This document shows, one piece after another, positions 15,500-24,185 of a stretch of DNA of 34,516 bases. The stretch lies in assembly GCA_900766785.1 (NCBI GenBank), contig CAAFWT010000191.1:1-34516 (forward strand), given 5' to 3'. The stretch's first letter is position 1; each line of letters begins with the position of its first letter. The notes under the pieces are model-generated. The model did not search any database. It was not told the origin of the DNA and was given only the letters and a program-made list of their open reading frames with translations. Origin of the DNA: an uncultured Paraprevotella sp. (GTDB taxonomy: Bacteria > Bacteroidota > Bacteroidia > Bacteroidales > Bacteroidaceae). The translations under genes and the position numbers were made by a program.

Positions 15500-16311
15500 G
15501 GGTGGGTAGCTTTTACGAATCGGTAATTGTCATAGGAGTCCTTGAGAGCCTGCACGTCAACGAATCCCTGACTGGATAATAGTGCGCAGGTTTCGTGGGG
15601 GTACTCCCTATTGATTTCAAACCATAGTGTTCCCTGGCTCTTCAGATGCTGCTGGGCGTATTCTCCAATAGCCCGATAGAAGAGCAGAGGGTCGCTGTCG
15701 GGAATAAACAGAGCCAGATGTGGTTCATGATTCAGCACAGTGTCCTCCATGCTGGTCTGCTCCTTCTGGCAGATGTATGGCGGATTGCTCACCATGATAT
15801 CCCACTGCGGTCCCCCTGGTGAGGGATGTAAGATGTCTTCCTGCAGGAATTCCACTTCAGCTTTCAGTGTGAGGGCATTTTGCTTGGCTATGCGCAAGGC
15901 ATCGGCAGAAATGTCCATGGCTGTCACCCTGTGTCCCTCCAGGGAGAGACTGATAGCTATGCATCCCGAACCCGTGCCGATGTCCAGGATGCGTGAAGAG
16001 GGCTTGGCCTCATGGATGATGAAGTTCACCAGTTCGCTGGTCTCGGGCCGGGGAATCAGTACCCCTGGTTCCACATGGAAGGTGTGTCCGCAGAACCTAC
16101 ATTCCTGCAACACATACTGGACAGGTTCGCCCGTGAGCAGGCGTTCGGTAATAATGTCCAGCTCGTTGCAACTGTTTGCTGATAATTCCCTATCTTTGCC
16201 CAAGAGAACCTGAGTGGGGGATAGGCCGAATCTCTGCTCCATGACCAGAAAGTAGATGGCCCTTCCTTCGCGTTTGCCGTATCGTGCGGTAAGTCTTTGC
16301 AGGTGGTTCAT
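15496..16311 (-). CDS. prmC: Peptide chain release factor N5-glutamine methyltransferase
   Basis: PrmC (HemK) methylates the glutamine of the GGQ motif of release factors RF1 and RF2 using S-adenosylmethionine, which improves translation termination. The 271-residue product has the N-terminal helical release-factor-binding domain (about 1-85), IPRPET (87-92), the SAM-binding DIGTGSGCIAI (about 110-120) and the catalytic NPPY (176-179). It is the first gene of a unit with recX. Its start is only 27 bp from that of ribD on the other strand. A TACATTTG match lies 5 bp upstream of the ATG, so the transcript may be nearly leaderless. Confidence 0.95.
   Translation of the reverse strand: MNHLQRLTARYGKREGRAIYFLVMEQRFGLSPTQVLLGKDRELSANSCNELDIITERLLTGEPVQYVLQECRFCGHTFHVEPGVLIPRPETSELVNFIIHEAKPSSRILDIGTGSGCIAISLSLEGHRVTAMDISADALRIAKQNALTLKAEVEFLQEDILHPSPGGPQWDIMVSNPPYICQKEQTSMEDTVLNHEPHLALFIPDSDPLLFYRAIGEYAQQHLKSQGTLWFEINREYPHETCALLSSQGFVDVQALKDSYDNYRFVKATHP
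16191..16198 (+). promoter_or_regulatory. Candidate ribD promoter inside prmC
   Basis: TATCTTTG matches TAnnTTTG, with a GTTG at 16165-16168, 22 bp upstream, as a partial -33 match. It would drive ribD from within the prmC coding region and leave a leader of about 135 nt that is antisense to prmC for most of its length. The evidence is motif only. Confidence 0.35.
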
Positions 16312-16315
16312 GCAG

Positions 16316-16323
16316 CAAATGTA
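16316..16323 (-). promoter_or_regulatory. Candidate -7 element for prmC
   Basis: The minus strand reads TACATTTG, a TAnnTTTG match ending 5 bp before the prmC ATG. Transcription would begin at or next to the start codon, implying a leaderless or near-leaderless message. No good -33 element is visible. Confidence 0.4.
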
Positions 16324-16338
16324 GGAAAAAAGAGCGAG

Positions 16339-17343
16339 ATGACACTCCAGGAACAGGATATATTATACATGCAGCGTTGCATTCAGTTGGCTCGTTGTGG
16401 CAGAGAAGGTGCAGCTCCCAATCCCATGGTGGGAGCAGTGATAGTATGTCAGGGGCATATCATAGGCGAAGGATATCATATCCGCTGTGGAGGACCGCAT
16501 GCCGAGGTAAATGCCATACGCAGTGTGAAAGATTCCGAGCAACTCAAGCAGAGTACTATATACGTGAGCCTGGAGCCCTGTGCTCACTATGGCAAGACTC
16601 CTCCGTGTGTCGACCTCATCGTGGAGAAGCAGATACCGCGGGTGGTGGTGGGCTGTCAGGACCCCTTTGCCAAGGTCAATGGTCTGGGCATCAGGAAACT
16701 TCGTGATGCAGGGATAGAAGTGCGTGTGGGCGTCCTGGAGGAGGAGTGTATTCGTCTGAACAGACGCTTTATGAATTTCCATCGCCACCATAGGCCCTGG
16801 GTGACGCTCAAGTGGGCTCAGAGTGCCGATGGCTATATGGACAAAGAGCGCACCCCCAGCCAGTCTCCAGCATGCTTCTCCTCGCCCTTCACACAAGTGT
16901 TGGTGCACAGAATGAGAGCTCAGAATATGGCCATCATGGTGGGCACAAACACCGTTTTGTATGACAATCCATCGTTGACCAACCGTCTGTGGCCTGGCAA
17001 CAGTCCTCTGAGGGTGACCATCGATCGCCACGGACGCATTCCTTCCACGGCACATCTGCTGGATGAAAGTGTGCCTACCGTGGTGTATCATGACGAGAGC
17101 CTTCAGGAGATACTCGGCCAGTTGTATCAGCGTGGCATTCAGTCCTTGATGGTAGAGGGAGGAGCCCGCCTGCTGGAAAGTTTCCTCCAAGAGGGTCTCT
17201 GGGATGAGGCTCGTGTGGAGGAATCGCCTTGCCAGCTCTGTCAGGGAGTGCCCGCCCCATCAGTAGGTCAGATGCATCTGGTGGATAGACAAAGGGTGGA
17301 TGGGCGCTGGATTTCATGGTATGAGAAATGCCACGGAATCTGA
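16339..17343 (+). CDS. ribD: Bifunctional riboflavin biosynthesis protein RibD
   Basis: RibD catalyses two riboflavin steps: deamination of the diaminopyrimidine product of GTP cyclohydrolase II, then NADPH-dependent reduction of its ribosyl side chain. The N-terminal deaminase shows zinc ligands H54 (HAE, with catalytic E56), C81 (PCAHYGKTPPC) and C90. The reductase domain follows (about 150-334) with KWAQSADGY, VGTNTVLYDNP and MVEGGARLL. I start at 16339 (334 residues). An in-frame ATG at 16297 would overlap the prmC start on the other strand and add 14 residues unlike the family. No FMN riboswitch is visible upstream, and no other rib gene is in the window. Confidence 0.94.
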   Translation: MTLQEQDILYMQRCIQLARCGREGAAPNPMVGAVIVCQGHIIGEGYHIRCGGPHAEVNAIRSVKDSEQLKQSTIYVSLEPCAHYGKTPPCVDLIVEKQIPRVVVGCQDPFAKVNGLGIRKLRDAGIEVRVGVLEEECIRLNRRFMNFHRHHRPWVTLKWAQSADGYMDKERTPSQSPACFSSPFTQVLVHRMRAQNMAIMVGTNTVLYDNPSLTNRLWPGNSPLRVTIDRHGRIPSTAHLLDESVPTVVYHDESLQEILGQLYQRGIQSLMVEGGARLLESFLQEGLWDEARVEESPCQLCQGVPAPSVGQMHLVDRQRVDGRWISWYEKCHGI

Positions 17344-17428
17344 ATGAAAAAGGTGCTGTATGTCAATAGCTTTTCCTAAATTTACTTAATTAGAGAGGGA
17401 AAAGTGCCCCTAAGTCAAATATTCAGCG

Positions 17429-17436
17429 TATTTTTG
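17429..17436 (+). promoter_or_regulatory. Candidate -7 element of the envelope gene block
   Basis: TATTTTTG matches TAnnTTTG in an AT-rich gap after ribD. Transcription would start near 17443. That favours the ATG at 17488 over an in-frame ATG at 17455 for the first gene of the block. No clear -33 TTTG is visible. Confidence 0.55.
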
Positions 17437-17487
17437 TAAACTGAAACAAAATATATGCGTGCTGCGTGCACATGCCAGTATAAAATA

Positions 17488-18864
17488 ATGAAAAAGAAGA
17501 CCATACTGCTGTTGGCCGTGTTGTGTGGGTTGCTGACTTCATGTTTCAAAGATGAAGAGGTGACCTATGATGATTATTGTTATATCTCAAGTGTGAGCCT
17601 TGGAAAGATCAAACGTCAGACCTGGACCCTGGACACCCTTGGCAACCGTGTCAAAACCTATACCTCGTACTCTGGCAGTTCCATCCAGATGACCATTGAT
17701 CAGCGCACCAATACCATACAGAACCGTGACTCTCTCCTGTATGGAAGTGACTTGAGTGCACTGTTGCTAACCATCACATATCAGGGGCTTACCTTACTCT
17801 ATCGTCCGGCAGCCGATTCCACAGCGGAATGGCAGGCTTACAGCAGCACGGACAGCCTCGACCTGCGTCAGCCCCTGCACTTGTTGGCTGTGTCAAACGA
17901 TGGTGCTGCCAACAGGATATATACCCTGAAGGTGAATGTGCACAATCAGGAAGGTGACTCACTCTACTGGACACGTCAGGAAAGTGATGTGGCACAGTTG
18001 AGAAACATGGAGGTAGGCCGTGCCGTGATACAGGCCGACACCTTGCATGTGTTTGGATATGTGGGGCAGAAGGTGTGCGTGTCTTCACGTCCCTTGACAG
18101 AGACCAATGCATGGAACCAGCAGGAAACCAATCTACCCGAGGATGCACAGGTGGGTACCGTGTGCCAGTTGGCAGACCGGATGTATATGAGTACGGCTTC
18201 GGGTGATTTGTACATATCAGAGGATGCTGCCTGCTGGCGTCGTGTGTCCTCTATCGGACCCAATGCACGTCTGGCAGGAGCAGGAAAATCCTTCCTCTAC
18301 GCCCTGGAAGGACGTTCGCTGATGCGTTCTGCCGACGGACAGATATGGGAACAGGAGAGCATCGATGACGATGCCGCCTTCCTCCCTGATACATGTGTCA
18401 CCATGCTGACCTTCGATGGTGAGGATGGAGATAACCGAGTGGTGATGGTGGGCTATCGTACCCAGGAGAATGATACCACCGCCATGGTGTGGAATAAGAC
18501 TTGGTCCATCAATGGAAAGGAAGAGCGTTCGGAATGGATATACTTCAATCAGACACGGGAGAACAAATGGTTCTGCCCCCGTCTGCAGAGCATCAATCTG
18601 ATGGCTTATGACGGTATGTGTCTGGCCTTCGGTGGAGCCTCCGACTATGAGGGCGGAAAATATGAGGCTATGTCGGAAATGTTCTTCAGCAAGGACTATG
18701 GCATCACCTGGAAGCCTGATTACGAACTACATCTTCCCCAGGAGCTGCTCGGGGTCAGCGGACCCATCGCCAGTGCAGTGGATAGGGATCATTTCATATG
18801 GATAATAGCCAATCGTGAGGTATGGCGCGGTCGACTGAACAGACTTGGCTTCTTGCGACCCTGA
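17488..18864 (+). CDS. DUF6242 family lipoprotein
   Basis: The protein fits the Bacteroidota DUF6242 family: an N-terminal beta domain with QRTNTIQNRDSLLYGSDLS, followed by a beta-propeller-like C-terminal region with repeated short strands (DRMYMSTASGDLYIS, KSFLYALEGRSLM). A lipoprotein signal peptide ends in LLTSC, with lipidation at C19. The start at 17488 gives a normal signal peptide; an upstream in-frame ATG at 17455 would add 11 residues and sit almost on the predicted transcription start. Function is unknown. It is the first gene of a plus-strand envelope block and overlaps the next gene by 43 bp. Confidence 0.85.
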   Translation: MKKKTILLLAVLCGLLTSCFKDEEVTYDDYCYISSVSLGKIKRQTWTLDTLGNRVKTYTSYSGSSIQMTIDQRTNTIQNRDSLLYGSDLSALLLTITYQGLTLLYRPAADSTAEWQAYSSTDSLDLRQPLHLLAVSNDGAANRIYTLKVNVHNQEGDSLYWTRQESDVAQLRNMEVGRAVIQADTLHVFGYVGQKVCVSSRPLTETNAWNQQETNLPEDAQVGTVCQLADRMYMSTASGDLYISEDAACWRRVSSIGPNARLAGAGKSFLYALEGRSLMRSADGQIWEQESIDDDAAFLPDTCVTMLTFDGEDGDNRVVMVGYRTQENDTTAMVWNKTWSINGKEERSEWIYFNQTRENKWFCPRLQSINLMAYDGMCLAFGGASDYEGGKYEAMSEMFFSKDYGITWKPDYELHLPQELLGVSGPIASAVDRDHFIWIIANREVWRGRLNRLGFLRP

Positions 18865-19568
18865 CGTTGCTGTTCCTGCTCCCATCCATCAGTCTGCATG
18901 CGCAGGATGGTGAAGATCTGGAGTACAGGATGGAATTAGGTGGGGGCGTGGGCGCATGCTTCTATCTGGGAGATGCCAATAAAACACCCTTTGCCAACCT
19001 GAGTGGAATGGGTGGCTTGATAGTGAGGCGTATCTTCAATCCGAGAATGTGTGTCAAGGCTAATGTGGCCATGGGACATATCAGAGGCAATACCAATGGC
19101 TATTTCCTGCCTGTGGATGCTGACAGCCAGACTCCCGAAGGAGGCACACCCTGTGAGGTTTCCTTCTCAAGGAATGTCCTCGATGTGGGTGCACAGTTCG
19201 AAATGAATTTCTGGGGATATGGCATGAGTGGAGGTTACAAGGAGAACAGCCGCATCACTCCCTACGCTTTGGCCGGCATGGGCTTCACCGTGGGTATGGG
19301 TGGAGGTGGCAGTGCCTGCGGAGCACTTAACCTACCCATAGGTGTGGGTGTGAAGTATAAAATGCGACCACGATTGAATATCGGACTGGAATGGACTATG
19401 AGGTTCAGCACCAGCGACAATCTGGACGACACAGGACGGACAACAACGCTGCAGCACCCCTATGGCATCAAGAGCGTGGGACTGAAAAATAAGGATTGTT
19501 ACAGTTTCACTATGTTATATGTCACATATGACCTCTCTCCTAAGTATAGGAAGTGCAATAATGAATAG
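18822..19568 (+). CDS. DUF6089-like outer-membrane beta-barrel protein
   Basis: The 248-residue product has a signal peptide ending near LHAQ (about residue 27). Glycine- and aromatic-rich alternating strands follow (ELGGGVGACFYLGDANKT, ITPYALAGMGFTVGMGGG, LNIGLEWTMRF), typical of a small outer-membrane barrel such as the DUF6089 family found next to uppS and bamA in Bacteroidota. Function is unknown. The first 43 bp lie inside the end of the DUF6242 gene in another frame, and no later ATG would keep the signal peptide, so coupling is likely. uppS begins 8 bp after its stop. Confidence 0.82.
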   Translation: MARSTEQTWLLATLTLLFLLPSISLHAQDGEDLEYRMELGGGVGACFYLGDANKTPFANLSGMGGLIVRRIFNPRMCVKANVAMGHIRGNTNGYFLPVDADSQTPEGGTPCEVSFSRNVLDVGAQFEMNFWGYGMSGGYKENSRITPYALAGMGFTVGMGGGGSACGALNLPIGVGVKYKMRPRLNIGLEWTMRFSTSDNLDDTGRTTTLQHPYGIKSVGLKNKDCYSFTMLYVTYDLSPKYRKCNNE

Positions 19569-19576
19569 GTAGAAGA

Positions 19577-20323
19577 ATGAGACAAGATACAGAACTGGAT
19601 ATGAGCCGGATTCCAGAATCCATAGCCATCATCATGGATGGTAATGGACGATGGGCCAAAGAGAAGGGCTTGCCCCGGTCGGCAGGACATGTGGAAGGCG
19701 TGGATACCGTATACCGCATCACCACAGAGTGTGCACGGCTGGGTGTCAAATACCTGACGCTTTACACGTTCTCAACAGAGAACTGGAGCCGACCGGAAAG
19801 CGAAGTGGCTTCGCTTATGTCTCTTGTTGCCACCCGCCTGGAGGACGAAGTGTTCATGAAGAACAATATTCGCTTCCGTATGATAGGTGAGATGGAGTCC
19901 TTGCCACAGCATGTGAGGCAGAGACTGCAGGAATGCATGGAGCGTACAGCAAAGAACGACAGGATGACCGTCGTAACCGCACTCAACTATAGTAGCCGCT
20001 GGGAATTGACAAAGACCATGAAGTTGGTGGCCAAGGAAGCAGCGACAGGCTTGCTCAAGGAGGAGGAAATCAATGAAGATTGGGTATCCAATCATCTTGA
20101 GACCTCTTTCCAACCCGACCCCGACTTGCTCATTCGCACAGGAGGTGAGATTCGCATCAGCAATTATCTGCTCTGGCAATGCGCCTACAGCGAACTCTAT
20201 TTCTGTGATACTTATTGGCCCGACTTCGGTGAAGAGGATCTGCACAAGGCTATCATCGATTACCAGTGCAGGCAACGCCGTTTCGGTAAAACAGGTGACC
20301 AGGTTAGGCAAGAAGGAATTTGA
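19577..20323 (+). CDS. uppS: Isoprenyl transferase (undecaprenyl diphosphate synthase)
   Basis: UppS adds cis-isoprene units from IPP to farnesyl diphosphate, making the C55 carrier lipid for peptidoglycan and surface polysaccharides. The signature IIMDGNGRWAKEKG carries the catalytic Asp (D21), and RTGGEIRISNYLLWQ (187-201) binds IPP. Length (248) fits the family. A later ATG at 19601 is possible, but the first has an AG-rich stretch just upstream. The gene is followed after 20 bp by bamA, the usual Bacteroidota arrangement. The polyprenyl synthetase at 32525 could supply its allylic substrate. Confidence 0.95.
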   Translation: MRQDTELDMSRIPESIAIIMDGNGRWAKEKGLPRSAGHVEGVDTVYRITTECARLGVKYLTLYTFSTENWSRPESEVASLMSLVATRLEDEVFMKNNIRFRMIGEMESLPQHVRQRLQECMERTAKNDRMTVVTALNYSSRWELTKTMKLVAKEAATGLLKEEEINEDWVSNHLETSFQPDPDLLIRTGGEIRISNYLLWQCAYSELYFCDTYWPDFGEEDLHKAIIDYQCRQRRFGKTGDQVRQEGI

Positions 20324-20343
20324 ACTCTCAATAGAAGGACCCA

Positions 20344-22968
20344 GTGAAAAGGATACACCTTATTATATATATATGGTTGGCCATCTCAACTATCGGCAAC
20401 GCACAAGTAAAGCGTGTGGTCAATCCCAACATAGACTACAGTAGAACTCCACAGCGATGTTACATCGGTGGCATCACCGTGAGCGGTGTGGAGAATTACG
20501 ATGATTATCTCCTGATAGGACTCAGCGGACTCTCGGTGGGACAGGCTATCGACATACCGGGTGAAGACATCACTACAGCAGTAAGAAGATACTGGAAGAA
20601 CGGCCTCTTCAGCAATGTAGCAATCAGTGTGGACAGTATAGTGGCCGATTCGGCATATCTCCATATTGAGTTGACCAAGAGGCCTCGCATCTCACAGATC
20701 AACTATATCGGACTCAAGAAAAGTGAACGTGAGGATTTGGAGCAGAGACTGGGACTCATAAAGGACAGTCAGGTGACCCCAAATATGCTGGACAGAGCCA
20801 AGATCCTGGGAGCACGCTATTATGAAGACAAAGGATACAAGAATGCTGTAATCAATATCGTACAGCGCGAGGATGCCGGTGCACCGGATAAGGTTATCCT
20901 GGATATAGAGGTGGAGAAGAAGGACAAGGTGAAGATCAACCATATCTATATCACCGGTAATGAGAATCTGAGCGAAAGAAAGATCAAGGGTGGACTCATC
21001 AGCAAGGGTGTGCTGAAGAAGATTCACGAGAAGAGAGATATCGGCAGCTGGTTCCGCAGCAAGAAATTCATAGAGAAGAACTATAATGAGGCCAAGGAAA
21101 ATCTTATTTCCAAATATGCGGAACTGGGTTATCGTGATGCTGTGATAGTCTCTGACAGCGTGGTACCTTTTGGCGAGGATAACGTGGACATCCATCTCGA
21201 AGTGGAGGAGGGACAGAAGTATTATCTGCGCAATATCGAATGGGTAGGTAATACGCTTTATCCCACAGATGTACTGAATGCCATCCTGGGCATGAAGAAG
21301 GGCGATGTGTACAATCAGAAGAAACTTGGCGAGCGCACGTCCACCGATGATGACGCTGTGGGTAACCTCTATTACAACAATGGATATGTGTTCTATCATT
21401 TGGATCCCGTAGAGGTGAACATAGTGGGTGATTCTGTTGACCTGGAGATGCGCATCTTCGAGGGAACTCAGGCTCATATCAGCAGGGTGAAGATTTCCGG
21501 TAATGACCGTGTGTATGAAAATGTGGTACGCAGAGAATTGCGTAACAAGCCCGGTGACCTTTTCTCCAAGGCTGCTCTTGAACGCTCCTATCGAGAGATT
21601 GCATCACTGGGACATTTCGACCCCGAGCATATCGACTATGATATCAAGCAGGACCAGGCCAATGGAACCGTGGACCTCTCATGGGGACTCACCCCAAAGA
21701 GCAATGACCAGGTGGAATTCTCGCTGGGTTATGGACAGACAGGTGTGATAGGAAAGATAGGCCTGAAGTTCAGTAACTTCTGCATGGCAAATCTCTTCAA
21801 CAAGAATGGTATCCGCCGAGGAATATTGCCACAGGGTAATGGCGAGACATTCAGTATCAGCGGTCAGACCAACGGACGTTATTATCAGGCTTACAGCGTG
21901 AGCTACATGAATCCTTGGTTTGGAGGCAAACGACCCAATACACTCAGCGTAAGTGCGTTCTTCAGCAAACAAACCGACGTGAGTGACAATTACTACAACT
22001 CTGCTGCCTATAACAGTTATTACAACAGTTATCTCTATGGGTATGGCAATAATGGGTATAACTATTATGAGAACTATTACGATCCGGACAAGTTCGTCAA
22101 GATCTTTGGACTGAGCATAGGATGGGGAAAACGTTTGCGCTGGCCGGATGACTATTTCATGCTAAGCGCAGACTTGGGTTACACCAGATACATGCTCAAG
22201 GACTGGAGATACTTCCTGATAGCAAACGGAAACTGCAACAATATCAGTCTGAACCTGAATCTTAGCCGTAACAGCACGGATAACCAGATTTATCCCCGTA
22301 AGGGCTCCGATTTCTCTTTCACCGTTTCGCTTACTCCTCCTTTCAGCTTGTTTGACAATAAGGATTATGCCAATCTGGCCAACAATCCCTCTGCAGGCAA
22401 CTATAGCGAACAGCTGCAAGAGAAATACCGCTGGATTGAATACCATAAGTGGAAGTTCAAGAGCCGTACATATACCTCACTTTCTGGAGGCAACAAGTGC
22501 TTGGTGCTGATGACCCGTGTGGAATTTGGTATACTGGGCTCTTACAACAAGAGCAAGAAGTCTCCCTTCGAAACCTTCTATGTGGGCGGTGACGGTACCA
22601 GTGGATACACCAGCACATATGCCACTGAGACTATCGGAATGCGAGGATATGACAATGGTTCGCTTACTCCCAACGGATATAGCGGATATGCATATGACCG
22701 CTTTACCGTGGAATTGAGATATCCCTTCATGCTGAACAATAGTACCAATATCTATGGACTGGTGTTTGCTGAAGGAGGAAATGCATGGAACAGTGTCAGG
22801 AAGTTCAATCCTTTCGATATGAAACGTTCTGTGGGTGCTGGTGTCAGAATCTTTCTGCCAATGGTGGGACTGCTGGGTATCGACTGGGCTTATGGCTTCG
22901 ATGATGTCTTTGGCAGTAAGACCTACAGCGGGAGTCATTTCCACTTCATCCTCGGGCAGGAGTTTTAG
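20344..22968 (+). CDS. bamA: Outer membrane protein assembly factor BamA
   Basis: BamA is the essential core of the BAM machine that folds and inserts outer-membrane beta-barrels. The 874-residue product has a signal peptide ending near GNAQ (about residue 20), periplasmic POTRA domains to about 440 (repeated IxGNExxxE- and YxxxGYxxA-type motifs) and a C-terminal 16-strand-type barrel from about 450. It ends in Phe, the usual outer-membrane recognition residue. A Tyr/Asn-rich segment (about 548-580) probably forms an extracellular loop. Translation starts at GTG; the signal peptide fixes this start. It lies upstream of three periplasmic chaperone genes that deliver its clients. Confidence 0.94.
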   Translation: MKRIHLIIYIWLAISTIGNAQVKRVVNPNIDYSRTPQRCYIGGITVSGVENYDDYLLIGLSGLSVGQAIDIPGEDITTAVRRYWKNGLFSNVAISVDSIVADSAYLHIELTKRPRISQINYIGLKKSEREDLEQRLGLIKDSQVTPNMLDRAKILGARYYEDKGYKNAVINIVQREDAGAPDKVILDIEVEKKDKVKINHIYITGNENLSERKIKGGLISKGVLKKIHEKRDIGSWFRSKKFIEKNYNEAKENLISKYAELGYRDAVIVSDSVVPFGEDNVDIHLEVEEGQKYYLRNIEWVGNTLYPTDVLNAILGMKKGDVYNQKKLGERTSTDDDAVGNLYYNNGYVFYHLDPVEVNIVGDSVDLEMRIFEGTQAHISRVKISGNDRVYENVVRRELRNKPGDLFSKAALERSYREIASLGHFDPEHIDYDIKQDQANGTVDLSWGLTPKSNDQVEFSLGYGQTGVIGKIGLKFSNFCMANLFNKNGIRRGILPQGNGETFSISGQTNGRYYQAYSVSYMNPWFGGKRPNTLSVSAFFSKQTDVSDNYYNSAAYNSYYNSYLYGYGNNGYNYYENYYDPDKFVKIFGLSIGWGKRLRWPDDYFMLSADLGYTRYMLKDWRYFLIANGNCNNISLNLNLSRNSTDNQIYPRKGSDFSFTVSLTPPFSLFDNKDYANLANNPSAGNYSEQLQEKYRWIEYHKWKFKSRTYTSLSGGNKCLVLMTRVEFGILGSYNKSKKSPFETFYVGGDGTSGYTSTYATETIGMRGYDNGSLTPNGYSGYAYDRFTVELRYPFMLNNSTNIYGLVFAEGGNAWNSVRKFNPFDMKRSVGAGVRIFLPMVGLLGIDWAYGFDDVFGSKTYSGSHFHFILGQEF

Positions 22969-23029
22969 TGCACATTATCACATATATACTGATACAGAGA
23001 GAAAATACAACATATAAATGCATATCAAT

Positions 23030-23539
23030 ATGAAAAGAGTATGGATGGCACTGGTAACCGTGGCTCTTGCGGCAACAGTGAATGCACAGAAGTTCGCTCT
23101 GGTTGACATGGAATATATCCTGAAGAATATTCCAGCATACGAGCGTGCAAGCGAGCAACTCAATCAGGTAAGCAAGAAGTGGCAGGCTGAGGTGGATGCC
23201 TTGACCTCCGAAGCTCAGACATTGTATAAGAACTATCAGTCAGAGGCCGTTTTCCTCAGCGAGGAACAGAAGACCCAGCGTGAGGAGGCTGTCGTAGCCA
23301 AAGAAAAGGAAGCAGCTGAACTGAAGAGAAAATATTTCGGACCTGAGGGAGAACTCTATAAGAAACGTGAAAGTCTGATGAGTCCCATACAGGATGAGAT
23401 CTACAATGCTGTAAAGGATATCTCCGAGCAGAAAGGATATAGCCTGATTCTCGACCGTGCAAGCGATGCAGGTATCATCTTTGCCAGTCCGAAGGTGGAC
23501 ATCAGTAATGAGGTGCTGACCAAACTGGGTTATAATTGA
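23030..23539 (+). CDS. skp: OmpH/Skp family periplasmic chaperone, copy 1
   Basis: Skp-type chaperones form trimers with coiled-coil arms that hold unfolded outer-membrane proteins on the way to BamA. The product has a signal peptide ending VNAQ, the conserved start KFALVDMEYILKNIPAY, a long charged coiled coil (about 35-115) and the C-terminal strand GYSLILDRA with a short end. An in-frame ATG 12 bp upstream would only lengthen the signal peptide. It is the first of three tandem paralogs after bamA. Confidence 0.9.
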   Translation: MKRVWMALVTVALAATVNAQKFALVDMEYILKNIPAYERASEQLNQVSKKWQAEVDALTSEAQTLYKNYQSEAVFLSEEQKTQREEAVVAKEKEAAELKRKYFGPEGELYKKRESLMSPIQDEIYNAVKDISEQKGYSLILDRASDAGIIFASPKVDISNEVLTKLGYN

Positions 23540-23572
23540 TTCTATAAATACAATTAAAATAATACTAAGACA

Positions 23573-24073
23573 ATGAAGAAAATTCTCGTAGCCATCCTCA
23601 TGATGGCACCCCTGGCTCTGAGTGCTCAGAAGTTTGCACATTTCAATAGTGCCGACATTATTCCCAACATGAAGGAGTATACTACAGCACAGACTGAGAT
23701 TCAGAACATGGCAAAGCAGTTTGATGACGATCTGAAGTTGATGCAGGACGAATTGCAGAAGAAGACTGAGGAGTATCAGAAGGAGCAGGCCAACCTGCTT
23801 GAGAACGTGCGCCAGCGTCGTGAGCAGGAACTCAATGACCTCTACCAGCGCATGCAGCAGTCTTATCAGGACAATCAACAGTCATTGCAGAAGGCACAGC
23901 AGGACAAGATGGGTGCCATTCAGCAACTGGTTCTCGATGCCGTGAAGAAAATCGGCGAGACAGGTGGCTATGTATATGTGATTGATACAAATGCAGGTGC
24001 CATTCCTTTCGTAAACACCGCACTCAGCACCGATATCACAGCAGATGTGAAGAAGGCTGTGGGCATCCAGTAA
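23573..24073 (+). CDS. skp: OmpH/Skp family periplasmic chaperone, copy 2
   Basis: This 166-residue Skp-like protein has a signal peptide ending LSAQ, the motif KFAHFNSADIIPNM, a Gln/Glu/Lys-rich coiled coil (about 35-120) and the C-terminal GGYVYVIDTNAGAIPFVN strand. It lies 33 bp after copy 1 and should act with it as a periplasmic holdase for BamA substrates. A perfect 11-bp hairpin follows its stop. Confidence 0.9.
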   Translation: MKKILVAILMMAPLALSAQKFAHFNSADIIPNMKEYTTAQTEIQNMAKQFDDDLKLMQDELQKKTEEYQKEQANLLENVRQRREQELNDLYQRMQQSYQDNQQSLQKAQQDKMGAIQQLVLDAVKKIGETGGYVYVIDTNAGAIPFVNTALSTDITADVKKAVGIQ

Positions 24074-24106
24074 TGCCCATGGTCCTGCCGGGGATGCTGA
24101 TATCCC

Positions 24107-24147
24107 TTGAGAACCTGTGGGTATCATAGCCATTAGCAGGTTCTCAA
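24107..24147 (+). promoter_or_regulatory. Perfect 11-bp hairpin between skp copies 2 and 3
   Basis: TTGAGAACCTG and CAGGTTCTCAA form an uninterrupted 11-bp stem around a 19-nt loop, itself able to pair TGG with CCA. It sits in the 112-bp gap before the third paralog. No T-run follows, so an RNA-processing, stability or attenuation role is as likely as termination. Confidence 0.55.
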
Positions 24148-24185
24148 TAAACATAGTAAGTAACACTTCCTAATAGGAGAGAAAG

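Noticed and set aside
16297..16338. Extended ribD start
   Set aside because: The 14 extra residues overlap the prmC start on the other strand and do not fit RibD N-termini; the ATG at 16339 gives a normal protein.
16312..16338. Riboswitch upstream of ribD
   Set aside because: The gap is only 27 bp and no conserved FMN-element sequence is seen in it or in the adjoining prmC region.
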